Assembly (NCBI GenBank): GCA_016185365.1
Contig: JACPNP010000018.1
Location: 1-64,000 of the forward strand
Direction: 5' to 3'
Length of the DNA stretch: 64,000 nt
Source of the DNA: Terriglobales bacterium
Lineage (GTDB): Bacteria > Acidobacteriota > Terriglobia > Terriglobales > Acidobacteriaceae
Part shown: positions 39,746 to 49,214 of the stretch, piece by piece
How positions within the stretch are numbered: position 1 is the first letter of the stretch
How the letters are laid out: every line of letters begins with the position of its first letter
Translations under genes and position numbers: made by a program
Notes under the pieces: generated by a model
The model's input: only the letters and a program-made list of their open reading frames with translations
What the model was told of the DNA's origin: nothing
Databases searched by the model: none

Positions 39746-40422
39746 GCCCGAAGGGCGTTTGAAAATAGCCCGGCACAAAGTGCCGGGGAAAGGAGGCTTG
39801 ATCATCTGAGTCCCGCAGGGACGGCTGAATCAATCTTTCTGTATTTCCATTCCGTGACGTTTCAGGAACAGTTCCCATTCCGCGGAAAAATCGCGCCGCT
39901 GGTGGTGGGCCTGCTGATTTTGGATATACCGGATCGTAGCCGGTAGTTGCGCTATCCCGATGGAGAACGCGCCGTAAGTCTCCTGCCAGGCAAAGAGCCT
40001 TCGTTCACTTTGGTCATTCATCCACTTGGACGACCCGGCCTTGATCAGTTGAACTGCCTTCGCCAAGGGCATCGTGGCCGGCAATGAAAGAAGTGTATGG
40101 GCGTGATCGGCCACGCCACCGACCGCCAACGCCTTGAAGCCGTTCTTGCGGGCAATCCCTCCCATGAAGGCCCAAAGGCGCGGTTCCATATGTGACGGGA
40201 TCAAAGGCAGACGCCCTTTGGTCGAAAATACGACGTGCACCAGCAGGCAAACGTATGACATACCGGCGAGCCTAGATCAATCTGCAGGTTGATCCGCAAG
40301 AAAGTGATTCTTGTTCCGGAATCAGAACAGGGCTGGTTCAGTCGTCCCGACGGGACTCCATGATCGTGATCGGTCCGGACCCGGCACTTCCGTGCCGGGC
40401 TATTGTCAGTCGCCCTGCGGGC
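39746..40422. mobile_element. IS200/RAYT-like unit flanked by inverted triple-hairpin arrays
   Basis: Left: GCCCGAAGGGC, CCCGGCACAAAGTGCCGGG, GTCCCGCAGGGAC. Right: GTCCCGACGGGAC, CCCGGCACTTCCGTGCCGGG, GCCCTGCGGGC, i.e. the reverse order. Confidence 0.75.
39830..40261 (-). CDS. IS200-like / REP-associated Y1 transposase
   Basis: HVVFSTKGRLPLI, GGVADHAHTLLSLP (HUH-type motif), FAWQETYGAFSI, YIQNQQAHHQRRDFSAEWELFLKRHGM. Confidence 0.88.
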   Translation of the reverse strand: MSYVCLLVHVVFSTKGRLPLIPSHMEPRLWAFMGGIARKNGFKALAVGGVADHAHTLLSLPATMPLAKAVQLIKAGSSKWMNDQSERRLFAWQETYGAFSIGIAQLPATIRYIQNQQAHHQRRDFSAEWELFLKRHGMEIQKD

Positions 40423-40483
40423 TCATCGAACCGAAACAACTTGCGTCTTGGGAATTTTGCTGATTCCGAATGGATGAGAGGAA

Positions 40484-40990
40484 TCAAGGCTGCTGCGCTT
40501 CCTCGGTATCGATGTTGGGGAATGACTTCATGACCAATTCGCGTTCACGCGACGACGATTTACCTTTTGCATTCACGCGGTGCTCGGTCAGCGTGCCGCG
40601 GATAAGGATGAACCCTTCGTCGCCTGATTTCACTTTCTCGTCGCGCTCGACCTTGCCTTTGAATTCATACCAAATGCCGTGGATGGTCTTGGTGTCGAAC
40701 TTTAACTTGTTACCTTCCAGCGTGCCGGACTTGATGAAGTGATCGAGCACCTTGCCCTGGTCGCTCTCATCGCTGCCCAGACGGCTGACGAATCCGCTCA
40801 CCGTGAATGGCTTTGACCAGTCGGTATCGGGCCCGGGCGCGGGGTCGAGTGTGAGCTGGACGAACTCGCCTTCTTGCGTGAATGAATACATACCGGAGAT
40901 ATCGCCGGAGATTGCAGCCATGTTCTGCGCCGCTAATGCCGTGACCGCGAGAATGATGGGGATAAAGCGCACGAAGAAAGAAGGACGCAT
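40484..40990 (-). CDS. Hypothetical secreted protein
   Basis: Signal peptide-like N-terminus; coding-like ORF, no family recognised. Confidence 0.65.
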   Translation of the reverse strand: MRPSFFVRFIPIILAVTALAAQNMAAISGDISGMYSFTQEGEFVQLTLDPAPGPDTDWSKPFTVSGFVSRLGSDESDQGKVLDHFIKSGTLEGNKLKFDTKTIHGIWYEFKGKVERDEKVKSGDEGFILIRGTLTEHRVNAKGKSSSRERELVMKSFPNIDTEEAQQP

Positions 40991-41052
40991 AAGGTGGCCC
41001 GCCGACTTCAGAGTACATCGAAGATATAATCAGGGAAAGCGCGTCCTGCCTC

Positions 41053-42801
41053 ATGTCTCAGGCCCCCCTCCAGATCGAGCCTGATCCGGCCCCACCCAAG
41101 CCAAGACCCATGCTTGTGATAGATGCTCCGCCGGACTTTGAAGTCCACTGGACACCGTTCTGGCAGCAATTCCTGCGCAACCTGGCGGACCAGTTTTTCC
41201 TGCAAGAGCCAAAGGCGCCGAAGCTCTCGTCGTCGCCGGGGCGGTTCTGGGATGACGTCTTCGTCTTCCGGCCGTTCCCGTGGAAGAACATGGTGCAATC
41301 GGCCGTCTTCCACATCGCGGTCATCTCGTTCTTCGTGAACACCTGGCAGTTCTGGGACCGGAAAAGCGCGGTCACGCTGGACTCGCCGTTCTACCGCTCG
41401 TCGATCACGTATTACAAAGTGGACAGCTTCCTGCCGGAGGTAAAAACTTCGGCGCCCCCGGCGCGACGTGCGCGCCGGAGCAAAGGCGATCCGGAGCTGG
41501 CGCCGCAGCGCATACAGTCACTGCCTCCGGTGGCGGACAACAGCGTGCAGACCATCGTGAATCCGCTGCATCCGGAGGTGCTGCGCCATGATGTGCCCCT
41601 GCCGAACCTGATCGTGAGCGCGCCGCAGGTGGACGTACGCCTTGCGGTTCCCCTGGACCTTCCGCGCGAGTTAAAGCGATTGGAGCCGCGGATCCAGAAA
41701 CAGATGCCGCTCGCGCGAGTGGATCTGCCGCAGACGGAGGTGGTCGCGCCGCCGCCGAAGGAGCGTCCGCGGCTACTGGCGCGGATGGAAGTCCCGATCC
41801 CGCAGCTGGAGCCGGTGGATGCACCCAAGCTGCCCACGCCGCGCGAAGCGCTTCCCGGCAAGCTCGACCTGCCGGAGCCGCAGGTGATCCCGCCACCGCC
41901 GGCCACGCCTTCCTCGATGGGTGGGACCGGACAACGCGTTGCCGGAGAGTTGCTTGCGCTCAATGTGCGCCCTGCCGCGCCGGAGCCGGAGATCAAGGTC
42001 CCGGACGGATCACGCAGCGGAGTGTTTGAAGCCTCGCCGGAAGGCCGCAAGGGCGCGGCGGGAACACCGGAAGTAAAAGCGGAGGGAGTATCGGGCGCGG
42101 GCATCGCCGCCGCGGGTGGTGGCGCCGGGCAAAATTCTCCGGGTGCAGGCGCCGGAGGCAGCGGCGCGGGAAGCAGCCGGTTGGCAGCGAGCACGCCGCC
42201 AGGAATCACGGTGACCGGAGGTCCCGCGACGCAACCGAGCGGCGCGGTCGTTGTCGGCCAGGCAAGGCCGCAGACGGGGCGGAGAAGCGAAACGCTGCGG
42301 CAAACTGCCGCATTGAATCGTCCACCGCCGTCGCCGTTCGACATCGCGCGCAGTGAATCGCGCCGCCTGCCTCCTCCCATCGAGGCGCCCAAACCCGCGG
42401 ATGCGGTGTTCGGCGACAAGCGCGTCTATCAGATGGCCATCAACCTTCCGAACCTGACTTCGGCCGGGGGAAGCTGGATCATCCGTTTCGCGGAGAAGGA
42501 CCCGGTGCAGCGCGCGGGAGAACTTTCCACGCCGGTGGCTTTGAGCAAGGTGGATCCGGGATATCCGCCGGACCTGGTCGAAGGCCGCATGGAGGGTGTG
42601 GTGGTGCTTTATGCGGTGATCCGTGCCGATGGCACGGTGACGGACATTCGCGTGATCCACGGCTCGCATCCCAAGCTGGATGAGAGCGCGATGCGCGCCT
42701 TCGCGCGCTGGCGGTTCCGTCCGGCGACCAAGAGCGGCCAACCGGTCGACCTCGAGGCGGTGGTGCAGATCCCGTTCCGCGCCCGGAAGTCAGGGTTCTA
42801 G
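41053..42801 (+). CDS. TonB-family C-terminal domain protein
   Basis: Pro-rich middle; C-term PGYPPDLVEGRMEGVVVLYAVIRADGTVTDIRVIHGSHPKLDESAMRAFARWRFRPA. Confidence 0.88.
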   Translation: MSQAPLQIEPDPAPPKPRPMLVIDAPPDFEVHWTPFWQQFLRNLADQFFLQEPKAPKLSSSPGRFWDDVFVFRPFPWKNMVQSAVFHIAVISFFVNTWQFWDRKSAVTLDSPFYRSSITYYKVDSFLPEVKTSAPPARRARRSKGDPELAPQRIQSLPPVADNSVQTIVNPLHPEVLRHDVPLPNLIVSAPQVDVRLAVPLDLPRELKRLEPRIQKQMPLARVDLPQTEVVAPPPKERPRLLARMEVPIPQLEPVDAPKLPTPREALPGKLDLPEPQVIPPPPATPSSMGGTGQRVAGELLALNVRPAAPEPEIKVPDGSRSGVFEASPEGRKGAAGTPEVKAEGVSGAGIAAAGGGAGQNSPGAGAGGSGAGSSRLAASTPPGITVTGGPATQPSGAVVVGQARPQTGRRSETLRQTAALNRPPPSPFDIARSESRRLPPPIEAPKPADAVFGDKRVYQMAINLPNLTSAGGSWIIRFAEKDPVQRAGELSTPVALSKVDPGYPPDLVEGRMEGVVVLYAVIRADGTVTDIRVIHGSHPKLDESAMRAFARWRFRPATKSGQPVDLEAVVQIPFRARKSGF

Positions 42802-42802
42802 C

Positions 42803-45058
42803 TCACTTGTCGAATGCGCCCGTCATCTTCTCGTAGACCTTTTCGTTCACCACGACCTCGTAATATTTTTTCTCCGTCCAGCGCTGGAAGGTGAAATCGC
42901 GCGGATTGATGTGGGGGATGAGTCCTTCGCGCACGATGATGCGATGGAAGATGCCCTGGCCCACCGGCACCAGGCCGCTGTAAAGCTTGACTTTTTCCTG
43001 TCCGTAGAGCATCTGCATCTGGTACAGGTGCTCCTTGAGTGAGATCTCTTTCTTGAGTTTCTCGAAGGCCAGGACGTTCATGTGGATGCCGCCGATGTTG
43101 TAGCGCACCAGGAATTCCTCCGGCATGCCGCCGGTGTCGGCGTCTTCCACGGTCTCAAAACTGAAGACGCTGAACGGGGTCTCCACCTTCACGTATTTGC
43201 GCGCGCCTTTGCTGCATCCGGAGAGGCGGTCGCTCTCATTCAGCGCCTTGGAGATCATGATGCGCTGGGTGCCGTCCATCAGATACATGGGCGCGGAGTC
43301 CTGATGGCAGATGCCCAGCCCCAGCTCGAGGTTCGGCAGGCCCGCCTTCTGTGACTGCTCGTTGTAGGCGCGCACGATCTGGATCATCTCCCGCGCCATA
43401 GCGCAGGTGCGGCCCACGCCGAAGCCCTGCTCGCCGGCGCGCTCGAACAGCGCCAGGATCACGGCGTCGCCCTCGATGAACACCTTGCCGGCGTCGTATT
43501 TGGGCAGGAGCTTGTTGACCGGTTCGAAGAAATTCAGGCTGAAATAGCTGGCCGGGTTCAGGCCGCGCTCGTAGAGCGTGCGCGTGAGCGTGGTGCTGTC
43601 GCGGATGTCCGCCTTCAAGATGATGTGGCTGACGACGTTGGCTTCCGTCTGCTTCTGCTCTTCCGGCAAAAGGAATTCATACAGTGTGTTGTTGATGGCG
43701 GAGAGCTCGCGCAATTTCTCCGTGACGATCAGGTTCACGCCGTCCATCGCGTTGAGCACGGCCTCGAAGCGGCGGAAATCGCGGTGGTAGCGGACAAAAT
43801 CCAGAAAGAACCGCCCGGCAAATTTGGCGCGGTCCGAGGCGCCGGCTTTTTCGACCTTCTTCACGGCCTGATGGAATGCTTCCGGCGAGATGCGGCTGTG
43901 TTCCGAGAGGAGTGATTCCACCCGCTTGCGCTCCACCTTCGTCGCCAGGGCGTTCTTGAGTTGTTGGGCGTTGATGGGCGGAGAGTACTGATTGAGGATG
44001 GGGCCCACTTCATACGCCGCCACCACGCGGTCCATCACTTCTTCTTTTTCCAGCGCGTCCAGCCAGCCGCTCAGCAGCGCCTTTTGCGCTTTGCCTTTGG
44101 GCGTGGATTCATCGGCCGCGCCTCCGGCCACCAATTCCTGAGCGTTTTCCGGGACATTGAGCACGGTGTCCAGGGCCTTGTCATCGTCGCCGTGCATGCC
44201 CGGGAGATTGAGCGACTTGAGATAGGCGATGGCGATGTCCTGAATGTGCTGGAAGCGGTCCGGGTCGCGTTCGTAGCTGCCGAGCATCACGTACTGCTCG
44301 GCGTTCAGGTAATCGTCATTGCCGTCCGCGGTGAAGAGCAGGCGATTGAGGAACAAGTCATAGGCCGCGCCGGCCTGGTCGCCCAGCAGGGAGCGGCGGA
44401 GCTTGGAAAGGGTCTCTTTTTCGATCTCGCGCAGGACCTCGAAGACGTCCTGCCCCGTCTTGCGCATCACGATCTTCTTGGTGACCTGCAGCCGGGCAAA
44501 TCCTTCCCGCATCTCCACGGCTTTTCCGCCCATGTGGCCGCGCGCGCCGTCGAAACTCTTGAGCCGGATACGGCAGCGCTCCGTCAACTGCGCGAACTGT
44601 TGGCCGATCTCGACACGCAGAAACTTGAGGACCGAGAGCCGCGCCAGCAGATCCAGGTTGACGTTCTCATCATTCTTGGCGCGGTTCAAAGCGACGACAT
44701 GCAGGTCCGTGAGCGCCTTCTTGAAGTCCGCCGGTTCCACCGGCTTCGCGGGCGCCACCGGCTGGCCCTTGGCGGCCGGCGAACCGGCGTAACCGCCGGG
44801 GCGCGGCTGTGCCGCAGGATTCGGGCGGGAGAATGGGTCCTCTTTCACGAAGTCTTCCACGCCGCCGTACTTGACCAGGAGTTTCAGCAGGTGCTGGCGG
44901 GCGACGTCGACAAACCGGGGGCTGAGAAAGACATCCACGCGGATGTTGTCCACGCCGGTGGCCAGGCCTTGCACGCTGATCTCAGGAGAATAAAACGACA
45001 ATTGCATCTGGCGCGCGTGCTCAGAGAGGTTTCCGCGTTGGAGGAACGAGAAGGGCAC
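42803..45058 (-). CDS. Large uncharacterised protein with a divergent class III nucleotidyl cyclase-like domain
   Basis: HIILKADIRDSTTLTRTL...KVFIEGDAVILALFER...LELGLGICHQDSAP...ISKALNESDRLSG spaced like a class III cyclase core. Confidence 0.65.
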   Translation of the reverse strand: MPFSFLQRGNLSEHARQMQLSFYSPEISVQGLATGVDNIRVDVFLSPRFVDVARQHLLKLLVKYGGVEDFVKEDPFSRPNPAAQPRPGGYAGSPAAKGQPVAPAKPVEPADFKKALTDLHVVALNRAKNDENVNLDLLARLSVLKFLRVEIGQQFAQLTERCRIRLKSFDGARGHMGGKAVEMREGFARLQVTKKIVMRKTGQDVFEVLREIEKETLSKLRRSLLGDQAGAAYDLFLNRLLFTADGNDDYLNAEQYVMLGSYERDPDRFQHIQDIAIAYLKSLNLPGMHGDDDKALDTVLNVPENAQELVAGGAADESTPKGKAQKALLSGWLDALEKEEVMDRVVAAYEVGPILNQYSPPINAQQLKNALATKVERKRVESLLSEHSRISPEAFHQAVKKVEKAGASDRAKFAGRFFLDFVRYHRDFRRFEAVLNAMDGVNLIVTEKLRELSAINNTLYEFLLPEEQKQTEANVVSHIILKADIRDSTTLTRTLYERGLNPASYFSLNFFEPVNKLLPKYDAGKVFIEGDAVILALFERAGEQGFGVGRTCAMAREMIQIVRAYNEQSQKAGLPNLELGLGICHQDSAPMYLMDGTQRIMISKALNESDRLSGCSKGARKYVKVETPFSVFSFETVEDADTGGMPEEFLVRYNIGGIHMNVLAFEKLKKEISLKEHLYQMQMLYGQEKVKLYSGLVPVGQGIFHRIIVREGLIPHINPRDFTFQRWTEKKYYEVVVNEKVYEKMTGAFDK

Positions 45059-45225
45059 AGGGTTGCGACCGCACGCGACGGCTGAAGCTGTGCGCGCAGC
45101 GTATCACCTACTTGCGCCGCGCTCAAGATGCCCGGAGTGCGGTTTTGGGAACCAACGAGACCGGTACGCCGGGTTTCAGGGACGAAAAAAGCGCGGGCCG
45201 GCCGGCCCGCGCCCGGGGTTCGAGG

Positions 45226-46875
45226 CTATTTCCGGCTGGCCTTGCGGGCGGCTTCGAACTCGTCACCCGGATGCCACTCGATCAGCCGGGGCGCGTCCGC
45301 GGCCTGCCAGGCCAGCGCGATCCCGAAGCGCGCCAACTTGGCGTTGCCGTCGAAGATCATGTCCGGCGAATATTCGTCACTGGGCTGGTGATAGCGGTGC
45401 TCGTTGTAATCCTTCGACTGGGCCTGGCCCCACTCGAGCGGGTGTCCCTGCCACTTCTCCCCGGGATTCACCGAGAATGACGGGATGCCCACGCGGGAAA
45501 AGCTGAAATGGTCGGAACGATAGTAGTGTCCGGCCTCGGGATGAGGGTCTCCTTTAATGGTCAGTCCGAAGGCCTTGGCCGTGGACTGTACGACCGGGAA
45601 AAATGTATTGCGCTCGGCTCCAACGAGTACCGTCTCCTCCGGGATGCCGATGGGCGCGATGCCATCGAAGTTCAGCCCCAGTGTGATCTTGCCCGCCGGG
45701 AATGGCGGGTTCCTTCCCAAGAACTCTGAACCGCGCAAGCCCTGCTCCTCGGCGGTGACGGTGGCGAAGATCAAGGTGCGTTTGGGGCGTTTCGGCTGCG
45801 ACGCGATGGCGCGGGCCATTTCCAGCACCATGGCGGTGCCGGTCGCGTTGTCGGCGGCGCCGTTGAAGATGTTGTCACCGGTCATGTCCGCGCGGATGCC
45901 GAGGTGGTCATGATGCGCGCTGAAGATGACGGCTTCGTCTTTGAGCTTGGGATCGGAGCCAGGCAGGATGCCGATGACGTTGCTGGACTGCACGTCGCGC
46001 ACTTTGCTGAGGATCGCGGCCTGAAGCTTCGCGCCCAGCGCGCGCGGATGGAAGTCGCGGGATTGCGCGTCCTTGAAGGCCTGATCGACATCGATGCCGC
46101 TGTCCGCAAGCAGCTTGCGCGCGACCTCCAATTGGATCCAGCCGGCGGACTTCACGTGCGGATTCTTGTCACGGAGGAACGAGCGCTCGGCGGAGTTTGA
46201 ATTGCGTACCACCTCCCATCCGTAGCTGGCCAGGTCGGTACGGTGGATGAGGATGCAGGCCACGGCGCCCATGCGCGCCGCCTGCTCGTACTTGTAGGTC
46301 CAGCGGCCGTAATAGGTGAGCGCGCGGCCCTTGAAGAACTTCTCGTCATTCGAGACCGGCTCATTGACAAACATCAGCACGGCCTTGCCGCGCACGTCCA
46401 CGCCTTTGTAGTCGTCCCAGCCATATTCCGGCGCCTGGATGCCGTAGCCGACAAAGACGATGTCCGTATCGATGTCCGCGCGGTCGGTCAGGGTCTCGTT
46501 ATTGGCGACGTAATCATCCTTGAATTTGAGCGTGAGCGGCTCGCCCTTTGCGGTGACCAGGGTGAATTTCGTTTCCGGCAGGGTTGTGAGCCCGACGAGC
46601 GGGACTTTTTGCAGGTAGGTGCCGTTATCGCCGCCGGGCTTGAGGCCATAGATGGCGAACTGCGTGGCGATATACTCGGCGGCCAGGTCCCCGCCGCGCT
46701 GTCCCGTGCCGCGCCCTTCAAAGAGATCGCTGGAGATGAACTTGTCCTGTTGCCGGATGTTCTCCACATTCACGGCTTTCATCGCCGCATCGTATGGTTT
46801 GCCGGTGGTGGGTCTGGCTTGCGAGAAAAGAAGAGAAGTACAAAGAAAGAAGCAGAGCAGGAACAGCTTTCGCAT
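45226..46875 (-). CDS. M28-family peptidase
   Basis: AVIFSAHHDHLG, GAADNATGTAMVLEMARA, ATVTAEEQGLRGSEFL, HYYRSDHFSFSRVGIP. Confidence 0.9.
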   Translation of the reverse strand: MRKLFLLCFFLCTSLLFSQARPTTGKPYDAAMKAVNVENIRQQDKFISSDLFEGRGTGQRGGDLAAEYIATQFAIYGLKPGGDNGTYLQKVPLVGLTTLPETKFTLVTAKGEPLTLKFKDDYVANNETLTDRADIDTDIVFVGYGIQAPEYGWDDYKGVDVRGKAVLMFVNEPVSNDEKFFKGRALTYYGRWTYKYEQAARMGAVACILIHRTDLASYGWEVVRNSNSAERSFLRDKNPHVKSAGWIQLEVARKLLADSGIDVDQAFKDAQSRDFHPRALGAKLQAAILSKVRDVQSSNVIGILPGSDPKLKDEAVIFSAHHDHLGIRADMTGDNIFNGAADNATGTAMVLEMARAIASQPKRPKRTLIFATVTAEEQGLRGSEFLGRNPPFPAGKITLGLNFDGIAPIGIPEETVLVGAERNTFFPVVQSTAKAFGLTIKGDPHPEAGHYYRSDHFSFSRVGIPSFSVNPGEKWQGHPLEWGQAQSKDYNEHRYHQPSDEYSPDMIFDGNAKLARFGIALAWQAADAPRLIEWHPGDEFEAARKASRK

Positions 46876-46950
46876 CGGTCGAGGCTCCCTGGATTCGGTC
46901 ACGAACACTCAATTGTAAGGGATGCGAGTCTCGCGCGCAGCCGTCTGTAC

Positions 46951-48528
46951 CTACTGTTTTCTAGCCTCCCGTTCTTTCTTGGTCGCTTCCTCCTTGGCTT
47001 TGTCCTCGCGCGCTTTGTCGATCTTCTGCTGTGCCAGTGTTGGATGACGCAGCGGCACACCGGGGCGCGCGCCGGTGACTTTGCCTTCCAGGACCACCCA
47101 GACGCCGTTCACCATCACGTCAGGAATTCCCACTGGTGGCGCCAGCGGCTCGGCGATGGTCGAGCGATCGGCCACGGTCTTTGGATCGAAGAGCACCAGG
47201 TCCGCCTTGTAGCCCGCGGCGATACGTCCGCGGTCTTTCAGCTTGAGCTGCATCGCCGCCAATAGTGTGGCCTTGCGGATGGCCTGCGCCAACGGAAGCG
47301 CGTTCTCGTCCCGCACGTACTTGCCGAGGATCCGGGGAAACGCGCCCGCACCGCGCGGATGCTTCCCCTGCAGCGCGCCGTCCGTGCTGAACAAAGTGCG
47401 CGGATAGGCGATGAACCAGCGCACGTCGTCCTCAGACATGGATTCGCCCAGGACGTCGGCGTCCTCCCCGGCTTCCTGGCCCTGCTTCACGATGCGCATG
47501 AAGGCCTCGGACGCATCGGTGTTCCACAGGGCAGCGATCTCCGCGAGCGATCTGTCCTCGATGGTGGGATCGGGCTTGAATCGGGTGATGCGGATATGAC
47601 TCGCGCCGCCATTCTCCTCGATGTTCTTCTCCACATTGGCTTTGTCGAAGTAATTGCGGTCGGGCACCACCACCCGCAGGTTCGAACTCCAGTAGGTGTA
47701 TGGGTAGACGTCCCCTCGCAGATCCACGCCCGCGCGCGCGGCCGCGGTGAACATCTCGGGGATCCGGCGGCCCGTAAGATGCCAGACCGGTTTTGTTCCC
47801 AGCTTGATGTGCGTGATCTCGACGGGGATCTTGGCCTGGCGACCGATCTCGACCGCCTCCTGGAACGCTTCCAGGACTTTGTTGCCCTCATCGCGGACGT
47901 GGGAGATATAGAAGCCGCTGTTGGCGGAAGCGATCTTGGCCAGATGCACCAACTCGTCTGTAGTCGAGAATTTTCCGGCATCATATTCGAGACCACTGGA
48001 GAGGCCCTTGGCGCCGTTCTCCATCTCGTCATGCAGCAGCGCGGACATCTTAGCGACCTCGTCCGGCGTGGCGGCACGCAACAGGTCTTTCCCCATCACC
48101 TGCGCGCGCAGAGTGGCATGACCTGACAAGCTGGCCACGTTCATCGCGGGCGGCTCCGTCTCGAGGCGAGAGAAAAAATCCTTGAGCGGATAGACGCTCT
48201 CGCCATCCTGCCCGACCAGCACGGTGGTGATGCCCTGGCGGATGACGGCATCATGCGGAAGCTCGAAGATGCCGGTGTCGGCATGGCTGTGCATGTCGAT
48301 GAAGCCTGGGGACAGTGCCAGGCCATTGCCGTCCTGCACGATCTCATCCTTTTTCGGACTGAGCTTCGCCGCCACGCCGGTGATGGTATTGCCCTCCACG
48401 CGCACTTCGCCGGAATAAGCCGGCGCGCCCGTTCCGTCATAGATCATGACATTGGTGATGCGCAGAGATTGGGCGTAGAGATCTGGCGCAAGGAGCAGAA
48501 CGCAGGCGGCGAAGATAAGTCGTCTCAT
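46951..48528 (-). CDS. N-acyl-D-amino-acid deacylase-type amidohydrolase
   Basis: GFIDMHSHADTGIF, ITHIKLG, RGAGAFPRILGKYVRDE, GRIAAGYKADLVLFDP. Confidence 0.9.
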   Translation of the reverse strand: MRRLIFAACVLLLAPDLYAQSLRITNVMIYDGTGAPAYSGEVRVEGNTITGVAAKLSPKKDEIVQDGNGLALSPGFIDMHSHADTGIFELPHDAVIRQGITTVLVGQDGESVYPLKDFFSRLETEPPAMNVASLSGHATLRAQVMGKDLLRAATPDEVAKMSALLHDEMENGAKGLSSGLEYDAGKFSTTDELVHLAKIASANSGFYISHVRDEGNKVLEAFQEAVEIGRQAKIPVEITHIKLGTKPVWHLTGRRIPEMFTAAARAGVDLRGDVYPYTYWSSNLRVVVPDRNYFDKANVEKNIEENGGASHIRITRFKPDPTIEDRSLAEIAALWNTDASEAFMRIVKQGQEAGEDADVLGESMSEDDVRWFIAYPRTLFSTDGALQGKHPRGAGAFPRILGKYVRDENALPLAQAIRKATLLAAMQLKLKDRGRIAAGYKADLVLFDPKTVADRSTIAEPLAPPVGIPDVMVNGVWVVLEGKVTGARPGVPLRHPTLAQQKIDKAREDKAKEEATKKEREARKQ

Positions 48529-48649
48529 CCGGATCGTCCTCCGAAAGAAGGCGGCGAAATGCTGAGGCAACATTGGAACACAAAACAAAAGAGGGGCAAA
48601 ATGCCCCCCTGATCCTTGATCCGCACCCGGCGGATCAGTTGAGCGCTCC

Positions 48650-49150
48650 TCAACCGGCTTTGAAGTCCAAAACTTGCTCGCCCGGGTGGAAGAGCACAGC
48701 GGGCGTGACACCCGCGGTCTTGGCCACGCGCTGGTTCAACTGCTCAAACTCCTCTTTCAGCCAGCCGATGAAGTCTTGCTGGATCTTGCCGTCCGGGGCG
48801 ACAAGAAAGACGGACGGAACGCTGACTAGGCCGTAGGCATTCGAGGCGGCATACGACTTCTTGTCATCCAGCGCGATGGGGAAGGTGACCCCGAAGGTTT
48901 TCGCGAACTCCACAGTTTCCTTTGCATCGTTCTGGGAGATGCCGATGACCTTGAGCTTGCTTGCCGGATACGCCTTGTACATGCGTTCCAGGAAGGGGAA
49001 CGTGTACTGGCAGGTGGGGCAGTCGACCTTGAAGAAAGCCGCAATGACGGGTACGGAGGACTTCAGCGTTTCCGTCGATGAAAATATCCCGCCGCCGGCC
49101 ACGGCCAGGTTGATCGCCGGCGCGGATTGCCCGGCGCTGAGGGTCGCCAT
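48650..49150 (-). CDS. Peroxiredoxin/TlpA-like redoxin
   Basis: FFKVDCPTCQYTFPFLERM, VSVPSVFLVAPDGKI. Confidence 0.85.
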   Translation of the reverse strand: MATLSAGQSAPAINLAVAGGGIFSSTETLKSSVPVIAAFFKVDCPTCQYTFPFLERMYKAYPASKLKVIGISQNDAKETVEFAKTFGVTFPIALDDKKSYAASNAYGLVSVPSVFLVAPDGKIQQDFIGWLKEEFEQLNQRVAKTAGVTPAVLFHPGEQVLDFKAG

Positions 49151-49214
49151 CTTGTACCTCCGAAAGAATGAGAACAGTCTCATGGAGCTAGATGATTCTA
49201 CTCCGCCATCCGAT

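Noticed and set aside
43961-45085. 374-aa plus-strand ORF opposite the cyclase-like gene
   Set aside because: His/Arg/Ala-biased shadow of the minus-strand gene without recognisable domains.
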